Source of the DNA: Oceanobacillus timonensis
Lineage (GTDB): Bacteria > Bacillota > Bacilli > Bacillales > Amphibacillaceae
DNA length: 64,000 bases
Assembly (NCBI RefSeq): GCF_900166635.1
Contig: NZ_LT800497.1
Span: forward strand, 1,278,303 to 1,342,302
Direction of reading: 5' to 3'
Below are positions 1-8,938 of the stretch, piece after piece; the first letter of the stretch is position 1; every line of letters starts with the position of its first letter. The notes beneath the pieces were generated by a model, which did not search any database, had not been told where the DNA came from, and was given only the letters and a program-made list of their open reading frames with translations. The position numbers and the translations under genes are program-made.

Positions 1-1083
1 GATCACAGAGGAAAATGGGTGAATCCTGTGTGGTATAACGGAAAATGGCTGAATTCTTTGGGGATAGAGAAGTTGCCTGAATCAACAGATGACCTTTATG
101 ATTTATTAATTCAATTCAGGGATGAAGATCCAAATGAAAATGGAAAAGCGGATGAAATTCCAATCAGCAGTGAAGGAATAGAACCTATTAGAATGCTATT
201 TCTTAACGCTTTTGGTTTAAAAAGCCAAGGTATAGAAGAAATTGATGGAGAAGTTCGCTATGCGCCAATAACGGAAAATTATAAAGAATATCTAATATAT
301 ATGAGCAAATTATATGAGGAGAACTTGTTGGATCCCGAGATATTCTCTCAATCTGAAGACCAGGTAACCGCAAAAGGACAGGAAAATAAAATTGGTCTGC
401 TTGGTGGCTACTATTCTTACTTTTTAACTGGGGAGGCAAATGATGAAGCCATAAATAATCCAATGACTGTTCCATTAACGAGTCCGGTATCGGATGAGTT
501 AATCGTAACTGCATCGCAAGGTTTTAGCCGCGGCGCTTTTATTTTAACGAAAGAAAACCTTTATCCTGAGGCATCTATCAGATGGGTAGATTATTTTTAT
601 ACCGAGGATGGAGGAGTTTACCTCGATCAGGGACCTGAGGGATATAGATGGGAATGGGCTGATGAAGAAAAAAATAAAAGAAATCAGCTTCCTCTACCTG
701 AAGAGTATGACAATACAGAAGATTACCGTAAAACGTTAACACCGTCGTATGGAATTGCAGCACCATTTTTGAATCCTCCTCTAGATGTAAAAGAAGAGCC
801 TGATAATTTTGCTCTTTTTACAATTGATGAAACAGAAGAAAAAAGAGAACCATATTACCAGGTTGCTATTCCTGAAGTAAGTATAAAAAGAGAAGAGCAA
901 AAAGAAATAAATGCGATTGAAGTAGATTTGGAGTCATATGTGGAACAGATGGAAGCAAAATTTATCACCGGTGTGGAACCAATTTCAAATTGGGATAATT
1001 ATGTAGAAACAATAAAAGGAATGGGTATTGAGAGATATGTTGAAATTCATCAGGAAGCCTATGATAGCTGGAAGAGTAACTAG
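1..1083 (+). CDS. Extracellular solute-binding lipoprotein of an LplA/YtcQ-type sugar ABC importer (5' end outside window)
   Basis: This is the C-terminal two thirds of a substrate-binding protein that delivers an oligosaccharide to the membrane permease. The reading frame is open from base 1, so the gene starts upstream of the window; the GTG at 19 is an internal codon. The residues align closely with the intact paralog at 3843-5462 from about residue 185 on: both share a LWYNGKW/VWYNGKW motif, an EDPN-NGKADEIP calcium-loop-like stretch, EGLLD/ENLLDPEIFSQS, PEASIRW, and a nearly identical end, VEQMEAKFITGVEP...YVEIHQ. The signal peptide and lipobox lie outside the window. Its permease partners are probably those encoded at 1875-3788, which lie downstream of a degraded third copy. 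The exact sugar is not readable from sequence. Confidence 0.9.
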   Translation, partial: DHRGKWVNPVWYNGKWLNSLGIEKLPESTDDLYDLLIQFRDEDPNENGKADEIPISSEGIEPIRMLFLNAFGLKSQGIEEIDGEVRYAPITENYKEYLIYMSKLYEENLLDPEIFSQSEDQVTAKGQENKIGLLGGYYSYFLTGEANDEAINNPMTVPLTSPVSDELIVTASQGFSRGAFILTKENLYPEASIRWVDYFYTEDGGVYLDQGPEGYRWEWADEEKNKRNQLPLPEEYDNTEDYRKTLTPSYGIAAPFLNPPLDVKEEPDNFALFTIDETEEKREPYYQVAIPEVSIKREEQKEINAIEVDLESYVEQMEAKFITGVEPISNWDNYVETIKGMGIERYVEIHQEAYDSWKSN

Positions 1084-1263
1084 ATTTCCTAGTTATTGGT
1101 AGAATTTTTTCGTTAATATATAAATACTAAAAGTTCGTCGTCTTGTGCAGTATTTCAAAAAAGCCTTTGTCGAGTTATTGTTCTATATACAGAGAAGCAA
1201 GGAAAAGCTCTATTGTAATACTATCGCAATGATTGCTGGACTTGTTGCGCGACTTCAAATATA

Positions 1264-1560
1264 GAAGGTTTTCCTATCGTATATAAAGAGATAGAGTTAA
1301 ACTGATGGCGCTAGGTGGCGATATGGAGGGGTGGAGCAATATGAAATCATTAATTCCCTATTCAAATATGATAAATATCAAATTTAAATACACCATCCCT
1401 CTAATAAATGAAGTTTAATTTGGTTTTTGCAAGTAAAGACGATGGAGACATTTTCACAAGCAGATGAACAAACGAAGGCAAAAGAACAGAATAATTGAAT
1501 AGGGGAGTTTCTCAGATTACTTTTCATTTGTCTTCTTCTCACAAAAGTCTAAATATATTT
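1264..1560 (+). pseudogene. Degraded third copy of the solute-binding protein
   Basis: Scattered frames here match successive parts of the intact binding protein at 3843-5462. At 1264 the frame reads EGFPIVYKEIEL, like EGFPIVDEEIQL of the intact copy. At 1305 a second frame reads MALGGDMEGWSNMKSL...NIKFKYTIPLI, matching MAPGSGVEEWENMELL...NIQFQYVTPPI. At 1442 a third piece reads METFSQADEQTKAKEQNN followed by a stop, matching the SETFSQSDEQKKAKGQ region. Frameshifts, stops and a large internal deletion rule out a working product. It shows that at least three tandem binding-protein copies once lay around this transporter. The rest of the 1084-1874 gap shows no other gene. Confidence 0.75.
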
Positions 1561-1844
1561 CTTATGCATTGTTCTTTTTTGGAGTAAACGCATTCTTTTT
1601 GTTTCAGTTTTATAATTTCTAAAAGTGTCAAACGGGTTTTGCTTCTAATACATAGAGAGAAAAGAAAATAGCATCATTACAGTGTTTATCATAATTGTGT
1701 CATATTTAACATAGGTGAACAAATTCAACATATCTTAAATATTTAAGTTTATTGGTGTGCGGGTGGTAAAGTGATTTTTGCAGGATAGAGAGACAATTTT
1801 TAACCAAATATACATATTGAACCTCTATTCTGAAAAATTTAGAA

Positions 1845-1858
1845 TGAAAGCAGTTACA
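1845..1858 (+). promoter_or_regulatory. Possible CcpA (cre) site before the permease genes
   Basis: The 14-mer TGAAAGCAGTTACA matches the cre consensus TGWAANCGNTNWCA except for one central base (CA instead of CG). It sits just upstream of the ribosome-binding site of the first permease gene, where roadblock or repression by CcpA would make sense for a sugar importer. A single mismatch in the conserved CG core weakens the call. Confidence 0.4.
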
Positions 1859-1874
1859 TGAAGGGGGAGAAGAT

Positions 1875-2867
1875 ATGGATTCAAATACAGCAACGGTCTT
1901 AACCGAGGAGGAAAAACGACAAACACCAAAAAACAGGAAAGCCTCGACAAAATTGCCGAAGCCAAAAAAGAAGAAGAAAAAAATACTACAGAATTGGCAA
2001 CTGTACATTTTTATTTTACCTGCCTTTTTGTACTTTTTTATTTTTCATTATATTCCTATGTACGGTGTTCAAATTGCCTTTAAAGATTTTATTCCTTCGA
2101 GCGGTATTTGGGGAAGCGAATGGGTAGGGCTGGAACATTTTAAACGATTTTTTGATTCTTATTATTTCTGGGATCTTATAAAGAATACGTTGGGACTCAG
2201 CGTGTATGAATTAATTATCGGATTTCCACTACCTATTATTTTGGCGTTGGCTTTGAACGAAGCAAAGGATGGACTGTATAAAAGAACGGTACAAACGGTC
2301 ACTTATGCGCCTCATTTTATATCAGTCGTAGTAATGGCCGGTATGATTATTGCTTTTCTCTCTCCTGCAACGGGGATTATAAACCATGGGCTTACATTAT
2401 TGGGATTTGATCCAATTCCTTTTATGAGTGATCCGAAATGGTTTAAGACAGTATATGTTTTTTCCGGCGTATGGCAAAGTACGGGCTGGGGAACGATTAT
2501 TTATTTGGCGGCGCTTTCAGGAGTGGACCCTCAGCATCATGAAGCAGCGATTGTTGATGGAGCATCTAGGTTGCAGCGAATCTGGCATATCAACATTCCC
2601 GCTCTCGTACCGACAATGATTATATTGTTAATTATGAATCTAGGAAATATCATGGCGATGGGGTTCGAGAAAATCTTACTTTTACAAAATCCGCTTAACT
2701 TGGAATCGTCTAATGTTATTGCAACATTTGTTTATCAGGCTGGTTTATTAGATGCACAGTACAGTTTTGCATCCGCCGTCGGTCTATTTAACTCAGTAAT
2801 TAACGCAATTCTACTTATTACTGTCAATCAAATTGCAAGAAAACGGTCAGAAACAAGTTTATGGTAA
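1875..2867 (+). CDS. Sugar ABC transporter permease, LplB/UgpA type
   Basis: One of two inner-membrane subunits that form the channel of the carbohydrate importer. The protein has 330 residues with about six hydrophobic segments and a lysine-rich cytoplasmic N-terminus (KPKKKKKK around residue 32-40). The EAA loop that contacts the ATPase reads EAAIVDGASRLQRIWHINIP. LPAFLYFFIFHYIPMYGVQIAFKDF near the start is typical of the LplB family. An AAGGGGGAGAAG ribosome-binding site precedes the ATG. No ATPase gene is present in the cluster; such importers commonly share a general MsmX-type ATPase encoded elsewhere, so that is inferred here too. The second permease starts about 15 bases after its stop. 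Confidence 0.93.
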   Translation: MDSNTATVLTEEEKRQTPKNRKASTKLPKPKKKKKKILQNWQLYIFILPAFLYFFIFHYIPMYGVQIAFKDFIPSSGIWGSEWVGLEHFKRFFDSYYFWDLIKNTLGLSVYELIIGFPLPIILALALNEAKDGLYKRTVQTVTYAPHFISVVVMAGMIIAFLSPATGIINHGLTLLGFDPIPFMSDPKWFKTVYVFSGVWQSTGWGTIIYLAALSGVDPQHHEAAIVDGASRLQRIWHINIPALVPTMIILLIMNLGNIMAMGFEKILLLQNPLNLESSNVIATFVYQAGLLDAQYSFASAVGLFNSVINAILLITVNQIARKRSETSLW

Positions 2868-2882
2868 AAGGAGAAGATGTTA

Positions 2883-3788
2883 ATGAATTCAGCTATCAGT
2901 GAAACAATGACCGATAAGATAATAAAAATGCTGATTTATGTTTTCCTGGGTTTTGCTACATTGATTGTGCTGTATCCTCTGATCTATATAATCAGCGCAT
3001 CCATTAGTGATCCTGCTGATGTGAACTCAGGAAAAATGTGGCTTTTTCCTAAAGGAATAACGTTTGAAGGGTACCACATTATTTTTGAGAATGGTGCAAT
3101 CTGGAAAGGGTATTTAAATACCGTATTCTATACAGTGTTGGGGACAACCATTAACCTTGCAGTCACGATACCTGCAGCATATGCCTTGTCGAGAAAGGAT
3201 TTTAAGGGAAGAAATTTATTCATGGCTATGTTTGTACTTACTATGTTTTTCAGTGGTGGGCTGGTTCCAACTTATCTGGTTGTCAAAAGTCTTGGGTTAA
3301 TAGACACTATTTGGGCGATGGTTTTACCAAATGCTGCAGCTGTCTGGAATATCGTTATTGCAAGAGTATTTTTCCAGTCAACGATTCCGAAAGAACTGGA
3401 GGAAGCGGCAATTATTGACGGGGCATCTAATTTTAAAATGTTTTTCAAAATTATATTGCCTTTGTCTATGCCGATTATTGCAGTAATGGGACTATTTTAT
3501 GGTGTAGGTCATTGGAATGGCTATTTTAATGCATTAATTTATTTATCGGACAAAGAATTGTTTCCGCTTCAGCTTGTTCTGAGGGAAATACTTGTTCTAC
3601 AAGAAATGGCTTCACAAAATACGGATATAACAGGAAGTATGGCAGAAGCGATGCACAGTAAACAACAACTTGCAGCAGTTATCAAATATGGTGTAATGAT
3701 TGTTTCCACCTTGCCAATTATTATTGTTTATCCATTTTTACAACGTTTCTTTGTAAAGGGGGTTATGATCGGTTCGCTAAAAGGTTAG
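2883..3788 (+). CDS. Sugar ABC transporter permease, LplC/YtcP type
   Basis: The second channel subunit, with six hydrophobic segments and an EAA loop ELEEAAIIDGASNFKMFFKIILP. The C-terminus YPFLQRFFVKGVMIGSLKG is the usual ending of this family. Two ATG codons are possible at 2877 and 2883. The AAAGGAG site at 2867-2873 is only three bases from the first but nine from the second, so 2883 is preferred, giving 301 residues. Co-transcription with the upstream permease and the downstream binding lipoprotein is likely because the gaps are short and there is no terminator. Confidence 0.92.
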   Translation: MNSAISETMTDKIIKMLIYVFLGFATLIVLYPLIYIISASISDPADVNSGKMWLFPKGITFEGYHIIFENGAIWKGYLNTVFYTVLGTTINLAVTIPAAYALSRKDFKGRNLFMAMFVLTMFFSGGLVPTYLVVKSLGLIDTIWAMVLPNAAAVWNIVIARVFFQSTIPKELEEAAIIDGASNFKMFFKIILPLSMPIIAVMGLFYGVGHWNGYFNALIYLSDKELFPLQLVLREILVLQEMASQNTDITGSMAEAMHSKQQLAAVIKYGVMIVSTLPIIIVYPFLQRFFVKGVMIGSLKG

Positions 3789-3842
3789 AGATAAATAGTA
3801 TGAATTTTAAGTATTATTTAGAAAATGGAAAGGAGAATAACA

Positions 3843-5462
3843 GTGAAACATACTTGGAGGTTGCTTCTAACTTTAATTTTATTCATTGCCATATTGGCAG
3901 CATGTGGTTCAGATGAAGAAACGCAAAAAAGAGATGCAAACGCGCAAAAAGCAGCAGAAGCTGAGGTCAACAAAGAAGGATTCCCCATTGTGGATGAAGA
4001 AATACAGTTGACAATGATGGCTCCAGGAAGTGGAGTCGAAGAATGGGAAAACATGGAACTGCTGAAGGACTATGCAGAGAAGACCAACATTCAATTCCAA
4101 TACGTTACGCCACCAATCAGTGATTTTCAGACAAAACTGAACCTGGCTTTTACCAGCGGAGATACAGGTGATATTATTTATGGGGCAGGAACGGATAATT
4201 TGACTCCTGGGATGGAAGTGGATTATGGAGAGCAGGGTGTACTCATGCCGCTAGAAGAATTGATAGAAGAGTATGCACCAAATCTGAAAAAATTGCTGGA
4301 AGAAAGACCGGATATTAAAAAGTCGATTACAACCGTTGATGGACATATCTATTCCTTGCCAATGGTTAGTGATGAAACCACAGCTCAGTGGTATACAGGC
4401 CCATTATGGTATAACGGGAAATGGTTGGAAGAACTAGGGGTTGAAGAATTACCTAAAACAACAGATGAATTTTATGAATTATTGAAACGGTTTAAAGAAG
4501 AGGATCCAAACGGAAATGGACAAGCTGATGAAATTCCATTACTGGACGTGAAAATGGAGAGCTCTCGTCCATGGCTGCTTGCCGCATTTGGCATCAAAGA
4601 ATGGGGGATTGAAGAAAATAACGGAAAAGTGCGTTATACACCAATGGAGGAAGCATATAAAGAATATTTAACATATATGAATAAACTATATGAAGAAGGA
4701 TTATTGGATTCAGAAACATTTTCCCAGTCTGATGAACAGAAAAAGGCTAAAGGACAAGACAGCCGCATAGGTGTTTTCCCGGATTGGTACTCTTTCTTTA
4801 CTACAGGAGAATCAGAAGAAGAAGCTGTTGAGAATCCAATGTTCTATCCTTTGACAAATGATGATTCAAAAGATCCTGTCATCCCTCTGGGGCATGGGAT
4901 GACAAGAGGTATCTTCTCTATTTCAGAAAACAATCCGAATCCAGAAGCATCGATTCGCTGGATTGATCATTTCTATTCCAGCGAAGGATTTGAATATTTG
5001 AATATGGGACCAGAAGGGTATCTATGGGAGTGGGAGGACGAAGAAAAAGGAACAAAGCAGAAGCTTGATACACCGGAAGGATATGAGTCTTCGGAGGATT
5101 ATCGAGGTTCGCTCACCCCTGACTATGGTATTACGACACCATCATTAAGAAATGATTTGGACAGTCTAGGAGAAGATACTGTATTTGAACAATTTATTAA
5201 GAAAGAAACAGCTGAAAAGATTGAACCATATGGTGAAATCGGATACCCGCTTGTTTATTTGACAAAGGAGGAGCAAAAAGAAGTAAATAATATTGAAGTA
5301 GACTTGAAATCTTATGTAGAACAGATGGAAGCGAAATTTATTACAGGTGTGGAGCCATTATCTAACTGGGATAACTATGTAGATACCATTGAAAAAATGA
5401 ATATTGAACGTTACGTCGAAATCCATCAAGATGCTTATAATCGTTGGAAAGAAAACGATTAA
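3843..5462 (+). CDS. Extracellular solute-binding lipoprotein, LplA/YtcQ type
   Basis: The substrate-binding lipoprotein of the importer, anchored on the outside of the membrane. The start is GTG 3843, seven bases after AAAGGAG; the ATG at 3825 lies upstream of that site and is not supported. The signal peptide is VKHTWRLLLTLILFIAILAAC, whose lipobox ILAAC gives lipidation at the cysteine. An acidic mature domain of about 515 residues follows, with a D/N-rich calcium-loop-like segment (EDPNGNGQADEIP). The C-terminus is almost identical to the partial copy at 1-1083, which indicates recent tandem duplication. It is the only complete binding protein in view, so it is the probable functional partner of the two permeases. 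Confidence 0.93.
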   Translation: MKHTWRLLLTLILFIAILAACGSDEETQKRDANAQKAAEAEVNKEGFPIVDEEIQLTMMAPGSGVEEWENMELLKDYAEKTNIQFQYVTPPISDFQTKLNLAFTSGDTGDIIYGAGTDNLTPGMEVDYGEQGVLMPLEELIEEYAPNLKKLLEERPDIKKSITTVDGHIYSLPMVSDETTAQWYTGPLWYNGKWLEELGVEELPKTTDEFYELLKRFKEEDPNGNGQADEIPLLDVKMESSRPWLLAAFGIKEWGIEENNGKVRYTPMEEAYKEYLTYMNKLYEEGLLDSETFSQSDEQKKAKGQDSRIGVFPDWYSFFTTGESEEEAVENPMFYPLTNDDSKDPVIPLGHGMTRGIFSISENNPNPEASIRWIDHFYSSEGFEYLNMGPEGYLWEWEDEEKGTKQKLDTPEGYESSEDYRGSLTPDYGITTPSLRNDLDSLGEDTVFEQFIKKETAEKIEPYGEIGYPLVYLTKEEQKEVNNIEVDLKSYVEQMEAKFITGVEPLSNWDNYVDTIEKMNIERYVEIHQDAYNRWKEND

Positions 5463-5785
5463 CAATTAAAGTCTTATTCATTATCAGCCTACTTTGAACG
5501 AATACACCAAAGGAATTTATTGAAGAAGTCGTTAGAGTGAAAAAACATGTCAATATGTTTAACCAATTGAGCATAGAATACATGATGATATGTAATCGCT
5601 TTCTGTTTGTCATCAAGAAATATATGATTGGATATTACGAAATAAAGGATGGTTTGAAAGCACACAGGACAAGTATCGATAATATCGTCGTATTTCTGGA
5701 GAGGTATCGTTTGTTCAGATATGAAAATTTTAATTGCACTAGATTATATGAAAGGGAAATAAATAACTACTGGAGGTATTCGTAG
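5463..5785 (+). other. Gap without a supported gene
   Basis: An 82-codon open frame at 5537-5785 has no ribosome-binding site, ends inside the ribosome-binding region of the next gene, and resembles nothing recognisable. No clear terminator is seen, so the transporter transcript may read through into the catabolic genes. Confidence 0.5.
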
Positions 5786-6652
5786 ATGAAGCTTGGTATA
5801 AGTTCTTATAGTTTAGTGAAAACGCTGAATGACGGGGAAATGACCATTTTAGATGTTATTGATTGGACAGCAGCCCAGGGCGGAGAGCATATTGAACTGG
5901 TGCCGATGGGTTACACGTTGACCGATAACCCGGATTTAATTAAAAAAATTAAAAAAAAGGCAAAAGAGGTTGGAATTGAAATATCTAATTATGCTATTGG
6001 AGCAGATTTTCTGCCGGCTACAGAAGAAGCATTTGAACAGGAGGTGGAACGTGTCAAAAAAGAAATAGATATTGCTAACGCGTTAGGTGTTAAGCGGATG
6101 CGGCATGATGTTTCATTTAATCCAACTCAGGAAACATCGATTCAACAGTTTGAAAAAGACTTGCCAAGGTTGGTGGAAGCCTGCCAACGGATAGCTGACT
6201 ACGCAAAGAAATACGATATTGTTACCAGCATTGAAAATCACGGTTTTTATGTTCAGGCAAGCGATCGGATTCAGCGTCTGCTTAGTATTGTGGACCGGGA
6301 AAATTTTAAAACGACTTTGGATGTCGGAAATTTCCTCTGTGTGGATGAAGACCCTGTTGCTGCCGTGAAGAAAAATATAAAAGATGCCTCCATGGTGCAT
6401 ATCAAGGATTTCTATTATCGTCCAGCATCTTCGCATCATCTTGGTGAGGGCTGGTTTCAAACAGCTTCAGGTAATTTTTTGCGCGGAGCAATCAGTGGAC
6501 ATGGAGATATCAACCTGTACGATATCATCCATATTATCAAGCAATCCGGCTATGATGGATACATTTCGATTGAATTCGAAGGAATGGAAGAATGCAAACA
6601 AGCTACAAAAATCAGTTTGAACAATGTTCAGAACATCTGGAACAAAATCTGA
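5786..6652 (+). CDS. Sugar phosphate isomerase/epimerase, xylose-isomerase-like TIM barrel
   Basis: A 288-residue AP-endonuclease-2/xylose-isomerase-fold protein that probably isomerises or epimerises a sugar or cyclitol derivative using a divalent metal. Metal-ligand motifs typical of the fold are visible: SIENHG (about residue 150), LDVGNF (about 178), VHIKDF (about 205) and SIEFEG near the end. A strong GGAGG site precedes ATG 5786. It opens the catabolic half of the cluster, 21 bases ahead of the first Gfo/Idh/MocA gene. The substrate cannot be deduced; inosose, keto-sugar or glycoside derivatives are common for this gene combination. Confidence 0.88.
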   Translation: MKLGISSYSLVKTLNDGEMTILDVIDWTAAQGGEHIELVPMGYTLTDNPDLIKKIKKKAKEVGIEISNYAIGADFLPATEEAFEQEVERVKKEIDIANALGVKRMRHDVSFNPTQETSIQQFEKDLPRLVEACQRIADYAKKYDIVTSIENHGFYVQASDRIQRLLSIVDRENFKTTLDVGNFLCVDEDPVAAVKKNIKDASMVHIKDFYYRPASSHHLGEGWFQTASGNFLRGAISGHGDINLYDIIHIIKQSGYDGYISIEFEGMEECKQATKISLNNVQNIWNKI

Positions 6653-6673
6653 AATAAGAAAAGAGGATGCATA

Positions 6674-7738
6674 GTGAAGAGGATCAAAGTTGGTATTATT
6701 GGCGCCGGTTCCATTTCTGAAATGCATTTTGAATCCTATAAAAATAATATGGAGACAGAGATTTATGCTGTTTGTGATTTAAATAAAGATCGAGCATACA
6801 GGAAAGCCGAGAAATATGGCGCTTCCAAATATGTGACGGACTATCATGATTTATTGGCGGATTCTGAAATTGATGCAGTAAGTATCTGCACATGGAATAA
6901 TACACACGCAGAAATCGCAATTGCAGCGTTGCAGGCAGACAAACATGTTTTAGTTGAAAAGCCGCTTTGTAAGACAATGAAGGAAGCATATCAGATAGAA
7001 AAAGCAGTAAAGAAAAGTAATGGAAAGACACTGCAAGTTGGATTTGTCCGCCGCTTTGGAACAAACACACGTGTTTTAAAGAAATTTATCGATACCGGTG
7101 ATTTGGGAGAGATTTATTATGCTAAAGCATCTTGTATTCGTGCGCTTGGTAATCCAGGAGGATGGTTTGCTGATAAAGATCGTTCGGGAGGCGGACCACT
7201 AATTGATTTGGGTGTTCATGTCATTGACTTGTGCTGGTATCTGATGGGGAAACCCAAAGTAAAATCAATTAGTGGAAACACCTATAATAAGCTTGGAAAT
7301 CGTTCGAACATTGCTAATAAATCTTTTTATCAAGCGGCAGATTATGATCCTGGAAAAAATACAGTGGAGGATATGGCAAATGCAATCATTCGTTTTGAGA
7401 ATGGTGCTTCATTGATGGTAGATGTTAGCTATACACTTCATGCAAAAGAGGAATCTGTTAATGTCAGTCTGTTCGGAGACAAGGGAGGAGCTGAAATTGA
7501 ACCGAAATTACAGATTATTGCGGAGAAAAATAATACGATTTTAAATACAACACCACAGATTGATTTTCTGTCTTTTGATTTTAATAGAGGATTTCAAAAG
7601 GAGATAGACCATTTCATCTCCTGTGTAAAAGGAGAACAAAAAAACATCAGTCCAGTAGAGGATGGAGTAGAAGTGATGAAGATACTCACTGGCGTGTATG
7701 CATCCAGTGAAAAGAAATCAGAAATTTGCTTTGATTAA
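6674..7738 (+). CDS. Gfo/Idh/MocA family NAD(P)-dependent oxidoreductase 1
   Basis: A 354-residue dehydrogenase acting on a sugar or cyclitol. The N-terminal Rossmann fold has GIIGAGSISEMHF, the nucleotide-contacting VEKPLCKT lysine motif lies near residue 97, and the second domain begins with GGGPLIDLGVHVIDL, the family's catalytic Asp-His region. GTG 6674 follows an AAGAGG site. It is the first of four adjacent family members. The four differ too much to be recent copies, so they probably catalyse different steps or act on different sugars of the same diet. Confidence 0.9.
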   Translation: MKRIKVGIIGAGSISEMHFESYKNNMETEIYAVCDLNKDRAYRKAEKYGASKYVTDYHDLLADSEIDAVSICTWNNTHAEIAIAALQADKHVLVEKPLCKTMKEAYQIEKAVKKSNGKTLQVGFVRRFGTNTRVLKKFIDTGDLGEIYYAKASCIRALGNPGGWFADKDRSGGGPLIDLGVHVIDLCWYLMGKPKVKSISGNTYNKLGNRSNIANKSFYQAADYDPGKNTVEDMANAIIRFENGASLMVDVSYTLHAKEESVNVSLFGDKGGAEIEPKLQIIAEKNNTILNTTPQIDFLSFDFNRGFQKEIDHFISCVKGEQKNISPVEDGVEVMKILTGVYASSEKKSEICFD

Positions 7739-7783
7739 ATGAAGAGAATATAAATATTTTTGAAAAACAGGAGGAATTTGAAT

Positions 7784-8863
7784 ATGACGAAAAAATTAAA
7801 TATAGCTATTATCGGATGTGGAGGAATTGCTAACGGGAAACACCTTCCAAGCCTATCAAAAATAAAGGAAGTAACATTAGTAGCATTCTGTGATATTGAG
7901 AAAGAAAAAGCAATAAAAGCAGCTCAGGAATACGGAACAGAAGACGCAACCGTATATGAAGACTACCAAAAATTATTGGAAGATCAGACGATTGATGTGG
8001 TGCATGTTCTAACTCCGAATATCTCTCATGCAGAAATAGCGGTTGCTGCACTGGAATCCGGGAAGCATGTAATGTGTGAGAAACCGATGGCTAAAACTTC
8101 GGAGGAAGCAAAACAAATGGTAGAAACAGCACATCGTACAGGAAAGAAATTGACGATTGGCTATAATAACCGTTTTAGACCCGACAGTCAGCATCTGCAT
8201 CAGGTAACAGAACGTGGAGATTTAGGAGAGGTGTATTTCGCAAAGGCACACGCGATTCGTCGTCGCGCTGTACCGACATGGGGAGTATTTTTGGATGAAG
8301 AAAAGCAGGGGGGCGGCCCGCTAATTGATATCGGAACACATGCGCTTGATCTTACCTTATGGATGATGGACAATTATAAACCCAAATCGGTTATGGGAAA
8401 CACGTATCATAAATTAGGCAAAAAGAAAGATGCTGCAAATGCATGGGGACCCTGGGATCCGAAAAAATTTACAGTAGAAGATTCTGCATTTGGTTTTATT
8501 ACAATGGAGAACGGGGCAACAATTACCCTGGAGGCAAGCTGGGCATTAAATTCATTAGATGTTGACGAAGCGAAGTGTACGCTTAGTGGTACTGAGGGCG
8601 GCGCAGATATGAAAGACGGTTTGCGAATTAATGGGGAAGATTTCGGAAAACTATATACTAGAGAGATTGATCTCTCTACTAGTGGTGTAGCATTTTATGA
8701 AGGAAAAGCAGAAAATGACGCCGATTTGGAATCAAGATTGTGGATAGAGAGTATTATAAATGATACAGAACCAACGGTAAAACCTGAAGAAGCACTTGTG
8801 GTTACGCAAATTTTGGAGGCAATCTATGAATCTGCGAAGACAGGAAAAGCAGTTTACTTTTAA
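7784..8863 (+). CDS. Gfo/Idh/MocA family oxidoreductase 2
   Basis: A 359-residue member with the dinucleotide motif AIIGCGGIANGKHL, CEKPMAKT and GGGPLIDIGTHALDLTLWMM. The ATG at 7784 is preceded by AGGAGG at good spacing; the TTG at 7760 lies before that site and is rejected. An HAIRRRAVPTWGVF segment is shared with the fourth family gene (HAIRRRGIPGWGVF), so these two are the closest pair in the cluster. Substrate unknown; by family a sugar or inositol-type polyol. Confidence 0.9.
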   Translation: MTKKLNIAIIGCGGIANGKHLPSLSKIKEVTLVAFCDIEKEKAIKAAQEYGTEDATVYEDYQKLLEDQTIDVVHVLTPNISHAEIAVAALESGKHVMCEKPMAKTSEEAKQMVETAHRTGKKLTIGYNNRFRPDSQHLHQVTERGDLGEVYFAKAHAIRRRAVPTWGVFLDEEKQGGGPLIDIGTHALDLTLWMMDNYKPKSVMGNTYHKLGKKKDAANAWGPWDPKKFTVEDSAFGFITMENGATITLEASWALNSLDVDEAKCTLSGTEGGADMKDGLRINGEDFGKLYTREIDLSTSGVAFYEGKAENDADLESRLWIESIINDTEPTVKPEEALVVTQILEAIYESAKTGKAVYF

Positions 8864-8938
8864 TCGGAGTGTTTCCTGTAAATAAAATAAAAGATATTTA
8901 CCTAAACGATACGTTGTCTTATATAGAGGAGGAAAAAA

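Noticed and set aside
5537-5785. 82-codon ORF before the first TIM-barrel gene
   Set aside because: No ribosome-binding site, odd composition, and its stop lies in the ribosome-binding region of the next gene.
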